Assembly: GCF_900114635.1 (NCBI RefSeq)
Contig: NZ_FOTQ01000005.1
Span: 1-64,000 of the forward strand
DNA from: Shimia aestuarii
GTDB taxonomy: Bacteria; Pseudomonadota; Alphaproteobacteria; Rhodobacterales; Rhodobacteraceae
Length of the DNA stretch: 64,000 nt
Direction of reading: 5' to 3'
The notes under the pieces are model-generated. The model searched no databases, was not told the DNA's origin, and worked only from the letters and a program-made list of their open reading frames with translations. The translations under genes were made by a program, and so were the position numbers. Shown here piece after piece: positions 9,270 to 18,566 of the stretch. Position 1 is the first letter of the stretch. The number at the start of each line of letters is the position of its first letter.

Positions 9270-9910
9270 TATTGCATCTCCTCGAATTCGGCTTGAAGCT
9301 TGCGCACGTGATCCACGAGCGCGGGTTGCTGGATGCGGCGCAGTCGGGTGGCGGTAACGATGGAAATCAGGTCGCGTTCGGTGGCGTCCAGGTCATCGTT
9401 GATCAGCACGTGGTCATAGCTGCCCCAGTGGCTGATCTCGTCCCAGCTTTTCTGCATCCGCTTGGCGATCACCTCGTCGCTGTCCTGTCCACGGCTGACC
9501 AGACGGCGGTGCAGTTCGGTGATCGAGGGCGGCAGAAGGAAAATCGACAGGGTGTGCTGGCCAAGATCCGAGTTGCGCACCTGTTGGGCGCCCTGCCAGT
9601 CGATATCGAACAGAAGGTCCTGACCGGCGTCGATTGCCTGTTTCACCGGCCCCTTGGGCGAGCCGTAGAAGTTTCCAAAGACATGGGCATGTTCCAGCAT
9701 GTCCCCTGCGGCCACGTCGCGTTTGAAATGTTCTTCGGACATGAAGTGGTAATCCTGCCCATCGACCTCACCTGGGCGGGGCTTGCGGGTTGTGGCCGAA
9801 ACCGAAAACCGGATGGTCGGGTCCCAAGCGCGCAGGCGTTTGGAGAGGGTCGATTTGCCAGCCCCCGAAGGAGAAGACAGGATGATGAGAAGGCCGCGTC
9901 TTGGGGTCAT
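9269..9910 (-). CDS. gmk: Guanylate kinase
   Basis: Gmk converts GMP and ATP to GDP and ADP, an essential step in nucleotide metabolism. The P-loop [11 protein letters not shown] is at residues about 11-21. The GMP-binding segment [21 protein letters not shown] follows in two parts, and [11 protein letters not shown] gives the conserved acidic site. At 213 aa it has the standard length. It starts four bases after the yicC stop and ends at the gamma-carbonic anhydrase start, so the three genes are probably one transcript. The yicC-gmk linkage is widely conserved in bacteria. Confidence 0.96.
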   Translation of the reverse strand: MTPRRGLLIILSSPSGAGKSTLSKRLRAWDPTIRFSVSATTRKPRPGEVDGQDYHFMSEEHFKRDVAAGDMLEHAHVFGNFYGSPKGPVKQAIDAGQDLLFDIDWQGAQQVRNSDLGQHTLSIFLLPPSITELHRRLVSRGQDSDEVIAKRMQKSWDEISHWGSYDHVLINDDLDATERDLISIVTATRLRRIQQPALVDHVRKLQAEFEEMQ

Positions 9911-9914
9911 GTCA

Positions 9915-10805
9915 TTATTCCACGTTTTGAACCTGTTCGCGCATTTGGTCGATCACCGTCTTGAGATCCAGCCCGATCCGGGTCAGCGCGACGGATTGCG
10001 CCTTGGAACAGAGCGTGTTGGCCTCGCGGTTGAACTCCTGCATGAGGAAATCGAGCTTGCGTCCGACGGGGCTGCCCTTGGACAGCAGATCCCGCGCCGC
10101 GTCGACATGGGCACGCAAGCGATCCAGTTCCTCGGTCACGTCGGCCTTGACCGCGATCATCGCCAGTTCCTGGGCCACGCGGGCCTCGTCAACGCCATCC
10201 GCATTTTCCAGAACCCGCGCGAGGTTGGCCCGCAGGGCTTCGGCGGTTTCCGCTCGGCGGGCTTCGGCCGCCACGGTGGCGTCTGCGGTCAGGCGTTCAA
10301 TCTCGTCGAGCTGGGTGCGCAACACGGTTTCCAACGCCGTCCCTTCGGCGCGGCGCATGTCAAGAAACGCTTCGATCAGGTCTGGCAACTGGGCCATGAG
10401 CGCCTCGCGCAGGGGATTGCTGTCGTCCTGATCCGTGGCGGTTTCCAGAACACCGCGCACGTTGAGAATGTCGGCGCTGCGCGACGCGGAAAGTGCGATT
10501 CCCTGCTCGGCGGCCAGCGTTTCGGCCTCGTGCAAGGCGGCAAGCACGTTTGAAAGTTGCGCCCGGTTGAGTGTCAGCGTGCCTTCTGATTCCTCGCGCT
10601 GCACCCGCAGACCAAGGCTGACCGAGCCGCGCGACATTGATTTGCCAAGCGCGCCACGCACCGCCGGCTCCAAACCTTCGATCCAGTCCGGCATCCGCAG
10701 GCGCAGGTCCAGCCCCTTGGCATTCACGGAGCGAATATCCCAAGTCCAGCTATGGGCACCAAGGCTGCCCTTGAGCGCAGCAAAGCCCGTCATTGATTGC
10801 AGCAC
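9915..10805 (-). CDS. yicC: YicC/YloC-family endoribonuclease
   Basis: YicC-type proteins are RNA-binding endoribonucleases linked to small-RNA turnover. I chose the GTG at 10805, which follows AAGGAG by six bases and gives the canonical opening (V)LQSMTGFA; the frame is open further upstream but without support. The N-terminal YicC_N domain (residues about 1-155) includes [14 protein letters not shown]. The C-terminal DUF1732 domain ends with [21 protein letters not shown] and the conserved C-terminal ELK-type segment [18 protein letters not shown]. Length is 296 aa. It precedes gmk by four bases. Confidence 0.93.
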   Translation of the reverse strand: MLQSMTGFAALKGSLGAHSWTWDIRSVNAKGLDLRLRMPDWIEGLEPAVRGALGKSMSRGSVSLGLRVQREESEGTLTLNRAQLSNVLAALHEAETLAAEQGIALSASRSADILNVRGVLETATDQDDSNPLREALMAQLPDLIEAFLDMRRAEGTALETVLRTQLDEIERLTADATVAAEARRAETAEALRANLARVLENADGVDEARVAQELAMIAVKADVTEELDRLRAHVDAARDLLSKGSPVGRKLDFLMQEFNREANTLCSKAQSVALTRIGLDLKTVIDQMREQVQNVE

Positions 10806-11022
10806 ACCTGTCTCCTTGCGTTTTCCTTGGTTGCACCTAATGCCATTCGCCTGTCCGGAGCAACCAGTCCGCAAGGGCAGTTAACCATTCGCAACGGTTT
10901 TTATCCCATTTTGGAGAAAATTGGCCATATTAACGAAGTGGTAAGAAAGATGGGCCAAAGGTTAAGCACCGTGAGTTGAGGTGTGGTTCCGGGGCCGTCA
11001 TCATTGGCCTGGGGTGAGAGAA

Positions 11023-11661
11023 ATGGCGTTTTTGCGTGGCAGGAAATCGAACGTAACGGATTTGCGCAACCATCCGGTGCTGAGCGAGGTCAGCGCCTAT
11101 TGGGAGGCTTTGCGAAACGACAACAAGGTGCCCTATCGCGCCGATATCGATCCGCGAGGCATTCAACGCGCGCTCAAACATGCTTTCATTCTGGAGCGGA
11201 TTGCGCCGGGGATGGCGCGCATCCGCGTTGCGGGACAGACGCTGACTGACCTGATGGGTATGGAAATGCAGGGCATGCCGGTTTCCGCACTGGTTTCATC
11301 GGACACGCGAGAGGCGTTTCGCCGAACACTAGAGGACGTGTTTTCCGGACCGGCCAGGGCCAATCTGCATTTCCGCGCCGACGGCAGCTTTGGCAAACCG
11401 GCGCTGGATGCGCAAATGTTGTTGTTGCCGCTGCGCGGTGATGACGGCACCGTGACACGGGTTCTGGGTGTGCTGGTGCATGACGGGCGCCCGGGGCGGG
11501 CGCCGCGCAGTTTCCACCTCCAGGGCAGTTTCCTGCGCAGGATCAACGGGGGTGAGGAAAAGCACCGGATCACGTCGCGCGCACCGCAGGCCGAATATAT
11601 CACCGCGAACACCGTGCCGACACGGCACGCGCATCTCCGGCTGGTGGTGGAAAAGAGTTGA
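11023..11661 (+). CDS. PAS_5-family domain protein
   Basis: This 212-aa protein matches the alphaproteobacterial PAS_5 family (one PAS-like sensor fold with no attached kinase or cyclase). The segment PYRADIDPRGIQRALKHAFILERIAPGMARIRVAG is the typical PAS_5 opening (shown in pieces: PYRADIDP, AFILERI, ARIRVAG). The C-terminal 40 residues are basic and unlike any domain I know. Function is unknown; partner proteins are not visible nearby. It is divergent from yicC across a 217-bp gap and is followed directly by a strong terminator. Confidence 0.78.
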   Translation: MAFLRGRKSNVTDLRNHPVLSEVSAYWEALRNDNKVPYRADIDPRGIQRALKHAFILERIAPGMARIRVAGQTLTDLMGMEMQGMPVSALVSSDTREAFRRTLEDVFSGPARANLHFRADGSFGKPALDAQMLLLPLRGDDGTVTRVLGVLVHDGRPGRAPRSFHLQGSFLRRINGGEEKHRITSRAPQAEYITANTVPTRHAHLRLVVEKS

Positions 11662-11693
11662 CGGACGAATAGGAGAACCCATTCGTCCAAAGG

Positions 11694-11736
11694 AAAGGCG
11701 GGGCCCACTGGACATGGCACCCCGCCTTTTTCTTTT
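11694..11736 (+). terminator. Rho-independent terminator, probably bidirectional
   Basis: A 10-bp stem (AAAGGCGGGG against CCCCGCCTTT) is followed by a T-rich tail. It lies between the PAS_5 gene and the convergent DAHP synthase gene and can serve both. Confidence 0.85.
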
Positions 11737-11759
11737 TTAACAGCTGCTTGCAGCCCGGA

Positions 11760-13127
11760 TCAGACCGCTTCGGCCGCGCGGGTTTCGCGCAGATTGGACA
11801 GTTCCTCGGCAACAAGGAAGGCCAGTTCGAGCGATTGCGACGCATTGAGACGCGGATCGCACGCTGTGTGGTAGCGATCCGACAGGTTCTCTTCGGTCAC
11901 GGCCCGCACGCCCCCGGTGCATTCGGTGACGTCCTGGCCGGTCATCTCGAAATGCACCCCGCCCGGCACGGTGCCTTCGGCCTTGTGCACACCAAAGAAC
12001 TCTCGCACCTCGCGCAGCACGCTGTCGAACGGGCGGGTCTTGTAGCCCGTGGCCGATTTGATCGTGTTGCCGTGCATCGGGTCACAGGTCCAGAGAACAT
12101 TGGCGCCTTCTTCCTGAACGGCCTTGATCAGGCGCGGAAGGTGTTCGCCCACGGATCCGGCACCGAAACGCGCGATCAGGGTCAGACGCCCGGCTTCGTT
12201 CTCCGGGTTGAGCTTCTCCATCAGAACCTTGAGGTCGTCCGCCGTTGTGGTGGGGCCGCATTTCAGGCCGATCGGGTTCAGAACGCCGCGCGCGAATTCG
12301 ACATGCGCTCCGTCCGGCTGGCGGGTACGGTCGCCGATCCAGATCATGTGGCCCGATCCGGCCAACCATTTCCCGGACGTCGAATCGAGGCGTGTCAGCG
12401 CCTCTTCGTATTCCAGCAGGAGTGACTCGTGGCTTGTGTAGAAATCCACTGTGCGCAGGGCGCTCGACGTGCTGCTGCTCACGCCCGCAGCGCGCATGAA
12501 ATCAAGCGTGTCGCTGATGCGGTTGGCCATGTCGCGGTAATCCGCGGCCCTTTCGCTTTCGGTGAACCCTAACGTCCAGGCGTGGACCTGGTGCACATCG
12601 GCATAGCCCCCGGTCGAAAATGCCCGCAACAGGTTCAGCGTTGCAGCGGCCTGCGTATAAGCCTGAAGCATTTTCTTGGGATCGGGAATGCGGGCCTCGG
12701 GGGTGAAATCCAGCTCGTTGATGATGTCACCGCGATAACTGGGCAATTCGACACCATCGACCACCTCGGTCGGCGCCGAGCGGGGCTTGGCGAACTGGCC
12801 GGCCATGCGGCCCACCTTGACCACAGGCACCTTGGCGCCATAGGTCAGCACCATTGCCATCTGCAGCATCACCTTGAACGTGTCACGGATCGCGTCGGCC
12901 GAGAACTGTTCAAAGCTTTCGGCACAGTCGCCGCCTTGCAGCATAAAGGCTTCACCGCGAGATGCGGCCCCCAGTTTCGCCTTGAGCGACCGCGCTTCTC
13001 CGGCAAAGACCAGCGGCGGATAGCTTGCGAGCTGCGCCTCGACGGCGTGCAGGGCCTCGGTATCCGTATAGTCAGGCATCTGAACGCGCGGCTTGTTGCG
13101 CCAGTCAGATTTTTGCCATTCTGCCAT
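11760..13127 (-). CDS. Class II 3-deoxy-7-phosphoheptulonate synthase (DAHP synthase)
   Basis: This enzyme joins phosphoenolpyruvate and erythrose-4-phosphate in the first step of the shikimate pathway. The 455-aa sequence is of the class II (plant-like) type: [15 protein letters not shown] carries the metal-site cysteine, followed by [12 protein letters not shown] and the C-terminal DPMHGNT and [15 protein letters not shown] motifs. I chose the ATG at 13127 (MAEWQKSDW), which follows a GGAG site; the frame extends 21 codons further without support. No other aromatic biosynthesis gene is adjacent. Confidence 0.95.
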   Translation of the reverse strand: MAEWQKSDWRNKPRVQMPDYTDTEALHAVEAQLASYPPLVFAGEARSLKAKLGAASRGEAFMLQGGDCAESFEQFSADAIRDTFKVMLQMAMVLTYGAKVPVVKVGRMAGQFAKPRSAPTEVVDGVELPSYRGDIINELDFTPEARIPDPKKMLQAYTQAAATLNLLRAFSTGGYADVHQVHAWTLGFTESERAADYRDMANRISDTLDFMRAAGVSSSTSSALRTVDFYTSHESLLLEYEEALTRLDSTSGKWLAGSGHMIWIGDRTRQPDGAHVEFARGVLNPIGLKCGPTTTADDLKVLMEKLNPENEAGRLTLIARFGAGSVGEHLPRLIKAVQEEGANVLWTCDPMHGNTIKSATGYKTRPFDSVLREVREFFGVHKAEGTVPGGVHFEMTGQDVTECTGGVRAVTEENLSDRYHTACDPRLNASQSLELAFLVAEELSNLRETRAAEAV

Positions 13128-13298
13128 TGTCTTTACTCCGGTTGGACAGGTTGAGCCCGCCTTATACAAAAGCTCTTGAGCAAGCGCCACAGTTGAAATA
13201 TGCGCCCTTGACGCGCCCTGTGTGTTTGGCGCTAAAGTCGATGTCCATTAGAAGACCACAAGCAGACCGTCAAAGACGGGGACTCAGGATAGGCAGCC

Positions 13299-14300
13299 AT
13301 GGCCCTCAAGGCACCCCGCCCAGACGTATCTTCGCAGACCGGAACCCGGCGTTTCGTGTTCGTCCTTCTTCAAGATTTTACGCTGTTGTCCTTTGCCTCG
13401 GCGCTGGATTGCCTGCGTCTGGCCAACCGCAATCTTGGGCGGGATTACTATACGTGGAAACTGGTCGGTGAAGGCGGCGATACGATCAGCTGTTCGACAC
13501 GGACCACGTTCAAGCTTGACGGTGATCTTGAGGAATTGCATCGGGACGACACGATCGTGCTGTGTGGCGGAATCGACATCCAGAAAGCCGCGACCAAAAA
13601 ACTGCTGAACTGGCTTCGGCGCGAAGCACGTAAAGGGTCGCGGATCGCGGGTTTGTGCACGGCCGGGTATATAATGGCCAAGGCCGGTTTGCTGGATGGC
13701 AAGAAGGCGACGATTCACTGGGAAAATCAGGACAGTTTTGCTGAAGAGTTCGAAGAGGTCTTTCTGTCCAAGGCAGTCTTCGCGATCGACGGAAATCGAC
13801 TGACCACCGCCGGGGGCACATCGTCCATCGACCTTTTCCTGCAGATCATCGCCGACGACCTTGGCGAAGACGTGGCCAACTGGGTGGCAGATCAACAGAT
13901 CTACAGTTCGATTCGTACCGATCAGGACAGTCAGCGCCTGAGCGTGCCGACCCGCATCGGCGTGCGTCACCCCAAGCTGAGCATGGTCATCCAGATGATG
14001 GAAACCAACATCGAGGAACCAATCAGCCCCTCTTTGCTGGCCAAGGAGGTCGGGCTGTCCACGCGTCAGCTGGAGCGTCTGTTCCGGCGTTACCTGAACC
14101 GCTCACCCAAGCGGTACTACATGGAGTTGCGCCTGCAAAAGGCGCGGAACCTGTTGATGCAGACCGATATGAGCGTGATCAACGTGGCGCTGGCCTGTGG
14201 CTTTGCCTCGCCCAGTCATTTCTCGAAGTGCTATCGCGCGCATTACGACACCACGCCCTATCGCGAGCGCGGCAGCCACGCTGCGCGGCTGTCCATCTGA
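13299..14300 (+). CDS. GlxA-type AraC-family transcriptional regulator
   Basis: The protein has an N-terminal DJ-1/PfpI-like amidotransferase fold (residues about 20-190, with GLCTAGYIMAKAGLLDG and ATIHWE) and a C-terminal AraC-type double helix-turn-helix (about 225-325, SPSLLAKEVGLSTRQLERLFRRY and VALACGFASPSHFSKCYR). Relatives such as GbdR, CdhR and ArgR-type members regulate catabolism of choline-derived or amino compounds in Pseudomonas and roseobacters, but the target here cannot be read from the context. At 333 aa it is full length. Its stop directly abuts the stop of the convergent gene at 14301. Confidence 0.88.
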   Translation: MALKAPRPDVSSQTGTRRFVFVLLQDFTLLSFASALDCLRLANRNLGRDYYTWKLVGEGGDTISCSTRTTFKLDGDLEELHRDDTIVLCGGIDIQKAATKKLLNWLRREARKGSRIAGLCTAGYIMAKAGLLDGKKATIHWENQDSFAEEFEEVFLSKAVFAIDGNRLTTAGGTSSIDLFLQIIADDLGEDVANWVADQQIYSSIRTDQDSQRLSVPTRIGVRHPKLSMVIQMMETNIEEPISPSLLAKEVGLSTRQLERLFRRYLNRSPKRYYMELRLQKARNLLMQTDMSVINVALACGFASPSHFSKCYRAHYDTTPYRERGSHAARLSI

Positions 14301-14717
14301 TCAGAACTTCTCGAAGATCGTGTTCGAATTTGTATTGAGGTCAAAGCGCAGCACCACGAGGCTGTCGCCGCGGTCGTGCAGAAACGCATAGAAATAGGTA
14401 TAGCCCAACCGGTCGTGCCAATAGACACGCGCTTCTTGCCGGAACCCGTTGCCAAGATCGACGCTCTTGATCACCGCCACATTGGTGAAATCACGCTGCA
14501 TAGCATTCATCAACTGCACGTTGATCGCGTTCAGTTCGGCGTCGGTATATTTGCTGTTGCCGCCCAGTCGTTTGACCAAGGGCACAAAATCGCGATTCAT
14601 GACGCGCGCGTCGACGTAACGGGCATAGTCGGCATAGTCGGTGAACACCGATTCCTGAGCCTGGGCGGCCAGTGGCGCAAGCAGGCCGCACACAAGGGCA
14701 AGATGGGATCGGGACAT
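14301..14717 (-). CDS. Small secreted protein of unknown function (paralogue A)
   Basis: This 138-aa protein has a Sec signal peptide (about 20 residues ending AAQA before QES). The mature part is mixed and contains DLGNGFRQEARVYWHDRLGYTY followed by FYAFLHDRGDSL. The next gene upstream (14753-15178) has the same layout with GGFRQEMIGYWTEKGEYF and YVYFLLHTRETG in the same place, so the two are tandem paralogues. I do not recognise a described family. The gap between them is 35 bp and they are probably co-transcribed. Confidence 0.75.
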   Translation of the reverse strand: MSRSHLALVCGLLAPLAAQAQESVFTDYADYARYVDARVMNRDFVPLVKRLGGNSKYTDAELNAINVQLMNAMQRDFTNVAVIKSVDLGNGFRQEARVYWHDRLGYTYFYAFLHDRGDSLVVLRFDLNTNSNTIFEKF

Positions 14718-14752
14718 CGTGGCTCCTTTCCGTCGCCAAACGGACGGAATGA

Positions 14753-15178
14753 TCAGAACAGGGCGTATAGTTCGTTGAAATCGGTTCCATATCGGAATTC
14801 GAGCACATCCCGGTTGCCCCCGGTTTCACGGGTGTGCAGCAGGAAATAGACATAGAAATATTCGCCCTTTTCCGTCCAGTAACCTATCATTTCCTGACGA
14901 AACCCGCCTTTGAGCGTTTCCGAACGCACCGTGGCGTGACCGACGAAATCCCCTTCGTACAAGTTTTGCAGGTTTTCATTGAGAGCAGCGATCTCTTCCT
15001 CGTCCAGCTCAAGCTCGGAGCGGACATGTGACAGCGCCGTTCCTAGCTTCCCGCCCATTATCAGTTCGTTGAACTGGGCCACTCTTTCATTGAACAACGT
15101 GCGTTGGTTGGTTTGTGCCGCGCTCGGGGTCGTCAAACAAAGGGACAGGGAAAGGGCCAGAGCCAACATTCGAAGCAT
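14753..15178 (-). CDS. Small secreted protein of unknown function (paralogue B)
   Basis: This 141-aa protein begins with a signal peptide (MLRMLALALSLSLCLTTP, cleavage likely after SAA or AQA). The ATG at 15178 follows ATAGGA by six bases; a TTG six codons upstream is less likely. The C-terminal half shares the pattern G-GFRQE-x3-YW-x4-Y-x-YFL-x2-R with the downstream paralogue. No cysteines or catalytic motif stand out. A periplasmic or secreted binding or inhibitor role is possible but not supported by anything specific. Confidence 0.75.
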   Translation of the reverse strand: MLRMLALALSLSLCLTTPSAAQTNQRTLFNERVAQFNELIMGGKLGTALSHVRSELELDEEEIAALNENLQNLYEGDFVGHATVRSETLKGGFRQEMIGYWTEKGEYFYVYFLLHTRETGGNRDVLEFRYGTDFNELYALF

Positions 15179-15223
15179 GAAAAATCCTATGGGCAAAGAT
15201 GAAAGGGACGTTCTGAAAAGAGG

Positions 15224-16327
15224 TTAGCCGCCCGGGCTCATGCGGTAAAGTGCGCCTTGGTCTTCGGACAGGAACCATAAGGTTCCATCCGGAGCTTCGC
15301 GAATGTCCCGCACACGCTTGGTGCGGGCGGATCGGATCGTTTCACGCTGTTTCAGCGGCGTCCCTGACAGGCGCGCGATATGGTCGAATTTGAGACTTCC
15401 AACAAGGATATGGCCGCGCCATTCGGGCCAGAGCTTGCCCGAGTAGATGGCCATGCCTGAAGGCGCAATCGACGGGTCCCAGTAGAATGCGGGCTGCTCC
15501 ATGCCCGGCTTGGCGGTGCCTTCGCCAATCGCGCCTCCGGTGTAGTGACGCCCAAAGGCGATGACCGGCCAGCCGTAGTTGGCCCCCCTGCGAATGCGGT
15601 TGATCTCGTCCCCGCCCTTGGCGCCATGCTCCACGGCCCAAAGCCGCCCCTGCGCATCCAGCGCAGCGCCCTGCGGATTGCGATGCCCGTAGGACCATAT
15701 TTCAGGTCGCGCACCCGTCGTAGCCGCAAAAGGATTGTCCGCAGGGGCCGCGCCCGATTTGGTGATGCGGACAATGCTGCCATTGTGGCACGACAGGTCC
15801 TGTGCCGATGGGCGATCGCCCCGCTCTCCAATGGTGACGAACAGAGTCCCATCCCGCGCCTCGACAATGCGGCTGCCAAAATGGCGTCCACCGCTGCTGC
15901 CCGGGGTCATTTCGAAAATGACGGTCAAATCCGTCAGGCGGTGCCCATCCTCCGAGAGGCGCGCACGGGCGACGGCGGTGCCGGAACCGCCACGCTGTTT
16001 CTTGGCGTAGCTCAGAAAGACATGCCGCGTTTGCGCGAAATCACGGGGAACGAGCACATCCAGCAACCCGCCCTGCCCCTGCGCATGCACCTTGGGCACG
16101 CCCGAAATGGCTGTCACCTGTCCATCTGGCGTCAGGCGTTTCATGTTGCCGCCCCGTTCAGTGATCAGCACGCCGCCATCAGGTAGAAAGGCAAACCCCC
16201 AGGGTGTTTTGAGACCCTTTGCCATAGTCTCTACCCGTAACGCACCTACCGAGGTTTCAATGGATTGCGCCTGTGCCAATGAAGTCAGGGCAAGCAGAAA
16301 GAAAGCGACGAGCGCGCGCAGTAACAT
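15224..16327 (-). CDS. PQQ-dependent sugar dehydrogenase family protein (soluble aldose dehydrogenase type)
   Basis: This is a periplasmic six-bladed beta-propeller of the GSDH/YliI family, which oxidises aldose sugars with PQQ. A signal peptide (MLLRALVAFFLLALTS, cleavage after AQA) leads into LKTPWGFAFLPDGGVLITERGG. Further motifs are GGRHFGSRIV, GHRNPQGAALD and VEHGAKGGDEINRI, which hold the general-base histidine and PQQ/Ca2+ contacts of the family. I chose the ATG at 16327, behind a GGAG site; length is 367 aa. No PQQ biosynthesis genes are in the window. Confidence 0.9.
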   Translation of the reverse strand: MLLRALVAFFLLALTSLAQAQSIETSVGALRVETMAKGLKTPWGFAFLPDGGVLITERGGNMKRLTPDGQVTAISGVPKVHAQGQGGLLDVLVPRDFAQTRHVFLSYAKKQRGGSGTAVARARLSEDGHRLTDLTVIFEMTPGSSGGRHFGSRIVEARDGTLFVTIGERGDRPSAQDLSCHNGSIVRITKSGAAPADNPFAATTGARPEIWSYGHRNPQGAALDAQGRLWAVEHGAKGGDEINRIRRGANYGWPVIAFGRHYTGGAIGEGTAKPGMEQPAFYWDPSIAPSGMAIYSGKLWPEWRGHILVGSLKFDHIARLSGTPLKQRETIRSARTKRVRDIREAPDGTLWFLSEDQGALYRMSPGG

Positions 16328-16486
16328 GGGGTTTCTCCGTCTATGATATCGGGGTTTCACCTTACCATAGCCACGCAGGAACCGGTGTCGTTCAGGTGAT
16401 CAAATTATGGTCAGATGCCCCTTTTCTTTTCAAATATCCGCGCTTAGGCTCACCATCGGAAAAAAGACCAACTTGGGAGACAAACA

Positions 16487-17671
16487 ATGAAAAAACTGCT
16501 TCTGGCGACTGCCGCAAGCGCTCTTTTGACCGGGGTTGCCTCGGCGGAAGAGATCAAACTGGGCGTGATCATGGGCTTTACCGGCCCGATTGAATCGCTG
16601 ACCCCCGCCATGGCTGCCGGTGGCGAACTGGCCATGAAAGAAGTGTCGGATTCGGGCAAACTTCTGGGCGGCGCAACCGTGACCCCGATCCGGGGCGACT
16701 CGACCTGTGTTGATTCCGGTGCTGCAACCGCCGCTGCCGAACGCCTGATCACCTCGGACGGGGTAAAGGGCATCGTCGGTGCCGACTGTTCCGGTGTCAC
16801 CGGCGCCATTCTGGCCAACGTCGCAGTGCCTAACGGCGTGGTGATGATTTCGCCATCTGCAACCTCGCCCGCGCTGTCGGATGCCGAGGATAACGGCCTC
16901 TTCTTCCGCACCTCGCCTTCGGACGCCCGTCAGGGTCAGGTTCTGGCGGACGTGTTGATGGACAAGGGCATCAAGTCGGCGGCTATCACCTACACCAACA
17001 ACGACTATGGCAAGGGTCTTGCCGACAGCATCGCCGGCGCGTTCAAAGCAGCAGGTGGTGAAGTTACCGCGATGACCTCGCATGAAGACGGCAAAGCGGA
17101 CTATTCGGCAGAAGTTGGCGCGCTGGCTTCGGCGGGTGGTGATGTGCTGATCGTGGCGGGTTACGTCGACCAGGGTGGCCCTGGTATCATCCGTGCCGCA
17201 CTGGACACCGGCGCATTTGACATGTTCGCCCTGCCGGACGGCATGATCGGCGCCGCACTTGAAACCACCTTTGGCGACGAAATCGAAGGCTCGGTTGGCA
17301 CCGTTCCTGGTGGCGAAGCGGCCAACACCGATATGATCGTCAAGGCGATCACTTCGGACGCCTATGATTCCTCGGGCCCCTACATCGGCGAAAGCTATGA
17401 CGCGGCTGCCCTGATCATGCTGGCCATGCAGGCCGCCGGTTCGAGCGATCCGAGCGCCTATGCAGGCAAGATCATGGACGTGGCCAACGCGCCGGGCGAA
17501 AAGATCGGTACCGGTGAACTGGCCAAGGGTCTCGAGATCCTCGCCGCAGGTGGTGAGATCGACTATGTCGGCGCAACCGCTGTTGAGCTGATCGGTGGCG
17601 GCGAAGCTGCCGGTGGCTATCGCGAGATCGTCATCGAAGGCGGCAAGATCACCACGGCGCAATATCGCTGA
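16487..17671 (+). CDS. Branched-chain amino-acid/amide ABC transporter substrate-binding protein
   Basis: This periplasmic type I binding protein (LivJ/LivK-like, HAAT family) delivers substrate to the permeases encoded downstream. The signal peptide is residues 1-20, ending SA before EEIKLG. The mature protein starts with the family opening IKLGVIMGFTGP and has DGVKGIVGADCSG and FFRTSPSDARQG. At 394 aa it is of normal size. A GGGAG site precedes the ATG. The terminator just after the gene (17697-17723) probably sets higher expression of this protein than of the transporter genes behind it. The substrate is not determined. Confidence 0.92.
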   Translation: MKKLLLATAASALLTGVASAEEIKLGVIMGFTGPIESLTPAMAAGGELAMKEVSDSGKLLGGATVTPIRGDSTCVDSGAATAAAERLITSDGVKGIVGADCSGVTGAILANVAVPNGVVMISPSATSPALSDAEDNGLFFRTSPSDARQGQVLADVLMDKGIKSAAITYTNNDYGKGLADSIAGAFKAAGGEVTAMTSHEDGKADYSAEVGALASAGGDVLIVAGYVDQGGPGIIRAALDTGAFDMFALPDGMIGAALETTFGDEIEGSVGTVPGGEAANTDMIVKAITSDAYDSSGPYIGESYDAAALIMLAMQAAGSSDPSAYAGKIMDVANAPGEKIGTGELAKGLEILAAGGEIDYVGATAVELIGGGEAAGGYREIVIEGGKITTAQYR

Positions 17672-17696
17672 TTTTGTGATAAGCTGAAAAAATGAG

Positions 17697-17723
17697 GCAG
17701 CCCGGCTTGTCCGGGCTGCTTTT
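17697..17723 (+). terminator. Rho-independent terminator after the binding-protein gene
   Basis: A perfect 9-bp stem (GCAGCCCGG/CCGGGCTGC) with a 5-base loop is followed by TTTT. It sits between the binding protein and the ATPase gene and likely acts as a partial terminator that sets relative expression. Confidence 0.85.
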
Positions 17724-17783
17724 CCATATATAAGGCGCGGCCAGAATCGCGACCAAAACATACATGACGGGGGGGTGACAGTC

Positions 17784-18566
17784 ATGATCGTCGTCGAAGA
17801 CGTTCACAAGCATTTCGGCGGGTTTCGGGCCGTCGACGGGGCGACCCTGCGCATTGAGCCGGGCTCCATCACTGGTTTGATTGGCCCTAACGGCGCCGGA
17901 AAAACCACTCTTTTCAACGTGATTGCGGGGGTTCTCGAACCGACATCGGGCAAGGTAACGATGGATGGTGAGGACATCACCGGATTGCCGCCGCACGAAT
18001 TGTTCCACAAGGGGCTGCTGCGCACCTTCCAGATCGCGCATGAATTCTCGTCCATGTCGTGCCGGGAAAACCTGATGATGGTGCCGGGTGGCCAATCGGG
18101 CGAAACCCTCTGGAATACATGGTTCGGGCGCAAGCGCATCGCAGACGAGGAACGCGCGCTGCGGGCCAAGGCGGACGAGGTGCTTGAATTCCTGACCATC
18201 GAACATCTGGCCGACCACAAGGCCGGTCAGGTTTCGGGCGGTCAGAAAAAGCTGCTCGAACTGGGGCGCACGATGATGGTGGACGCCAAGATCGTCTTCC
18301 TTGACGAGGTCGGAGCTGGCGTGAACCGCACCCTGCTCAACACGATCGGGGATGCGATCATCCGTCTGAACAAGGAACGCAACTATACCTTTGTCGTGAT
18401 CGAACACGACATGGATTTCATCGGCCGCCTCTGCGACCCGGTCATCTGCATGGCCGAGGGCAAGGTTCTCGCCGAAGGCACACTGGACGAGATCAAGGCC
18501 AACGAACAGGTGATCGAGGCCTATCTCGGCACGGGTCTCAAGAACAAGGACAAGGTGGGGGCATGA
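17784..18566 (+). CDS. Branched-chain amino-acid type ABC transporter ATPase (LivG-like)
   Basis: This is the first of two ATPases of the importer. Walker A is GPNGAGKTT (residues about 36-44), the signature is VSGGQKKLLELGR and Walker B is KIVFLDEVGAG, where the usual DEP is DEV, an uncommon but tolerated change. The C-terminal TYLG-like segment AYLGTG is typical of LivG proteins. I prefer the ATG at 17784, eight bases after a G-rich ribosome site, over the GTG at 17775. It overlaps the next gene by four bases (ATGA). Length is 260 aa. Confidence 0.92.
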   Translation: MIVVEDVHKHFGGFRAVDGATLRIEPGSITGLIGPNGAGKTTLFNVIAGVLEPTSGKVTMDGEDITGLPPHELFHKGLLRTFQIAHEFSSMSCRENLMMVPGGQSGETLWNTWFGRKRIADEERALRAKADEVLEFLTIEHLADHKAGQVSGGQKKLLELGRTMMVDAKIVFLDEVGAGVNRTLLNTIGDAIIRLNKERNYTFVVIEHDMDFIGRLCDPVICMAEGKVLAEGTLDEIKANEQVIEAYLGTGLKNKDKVGA

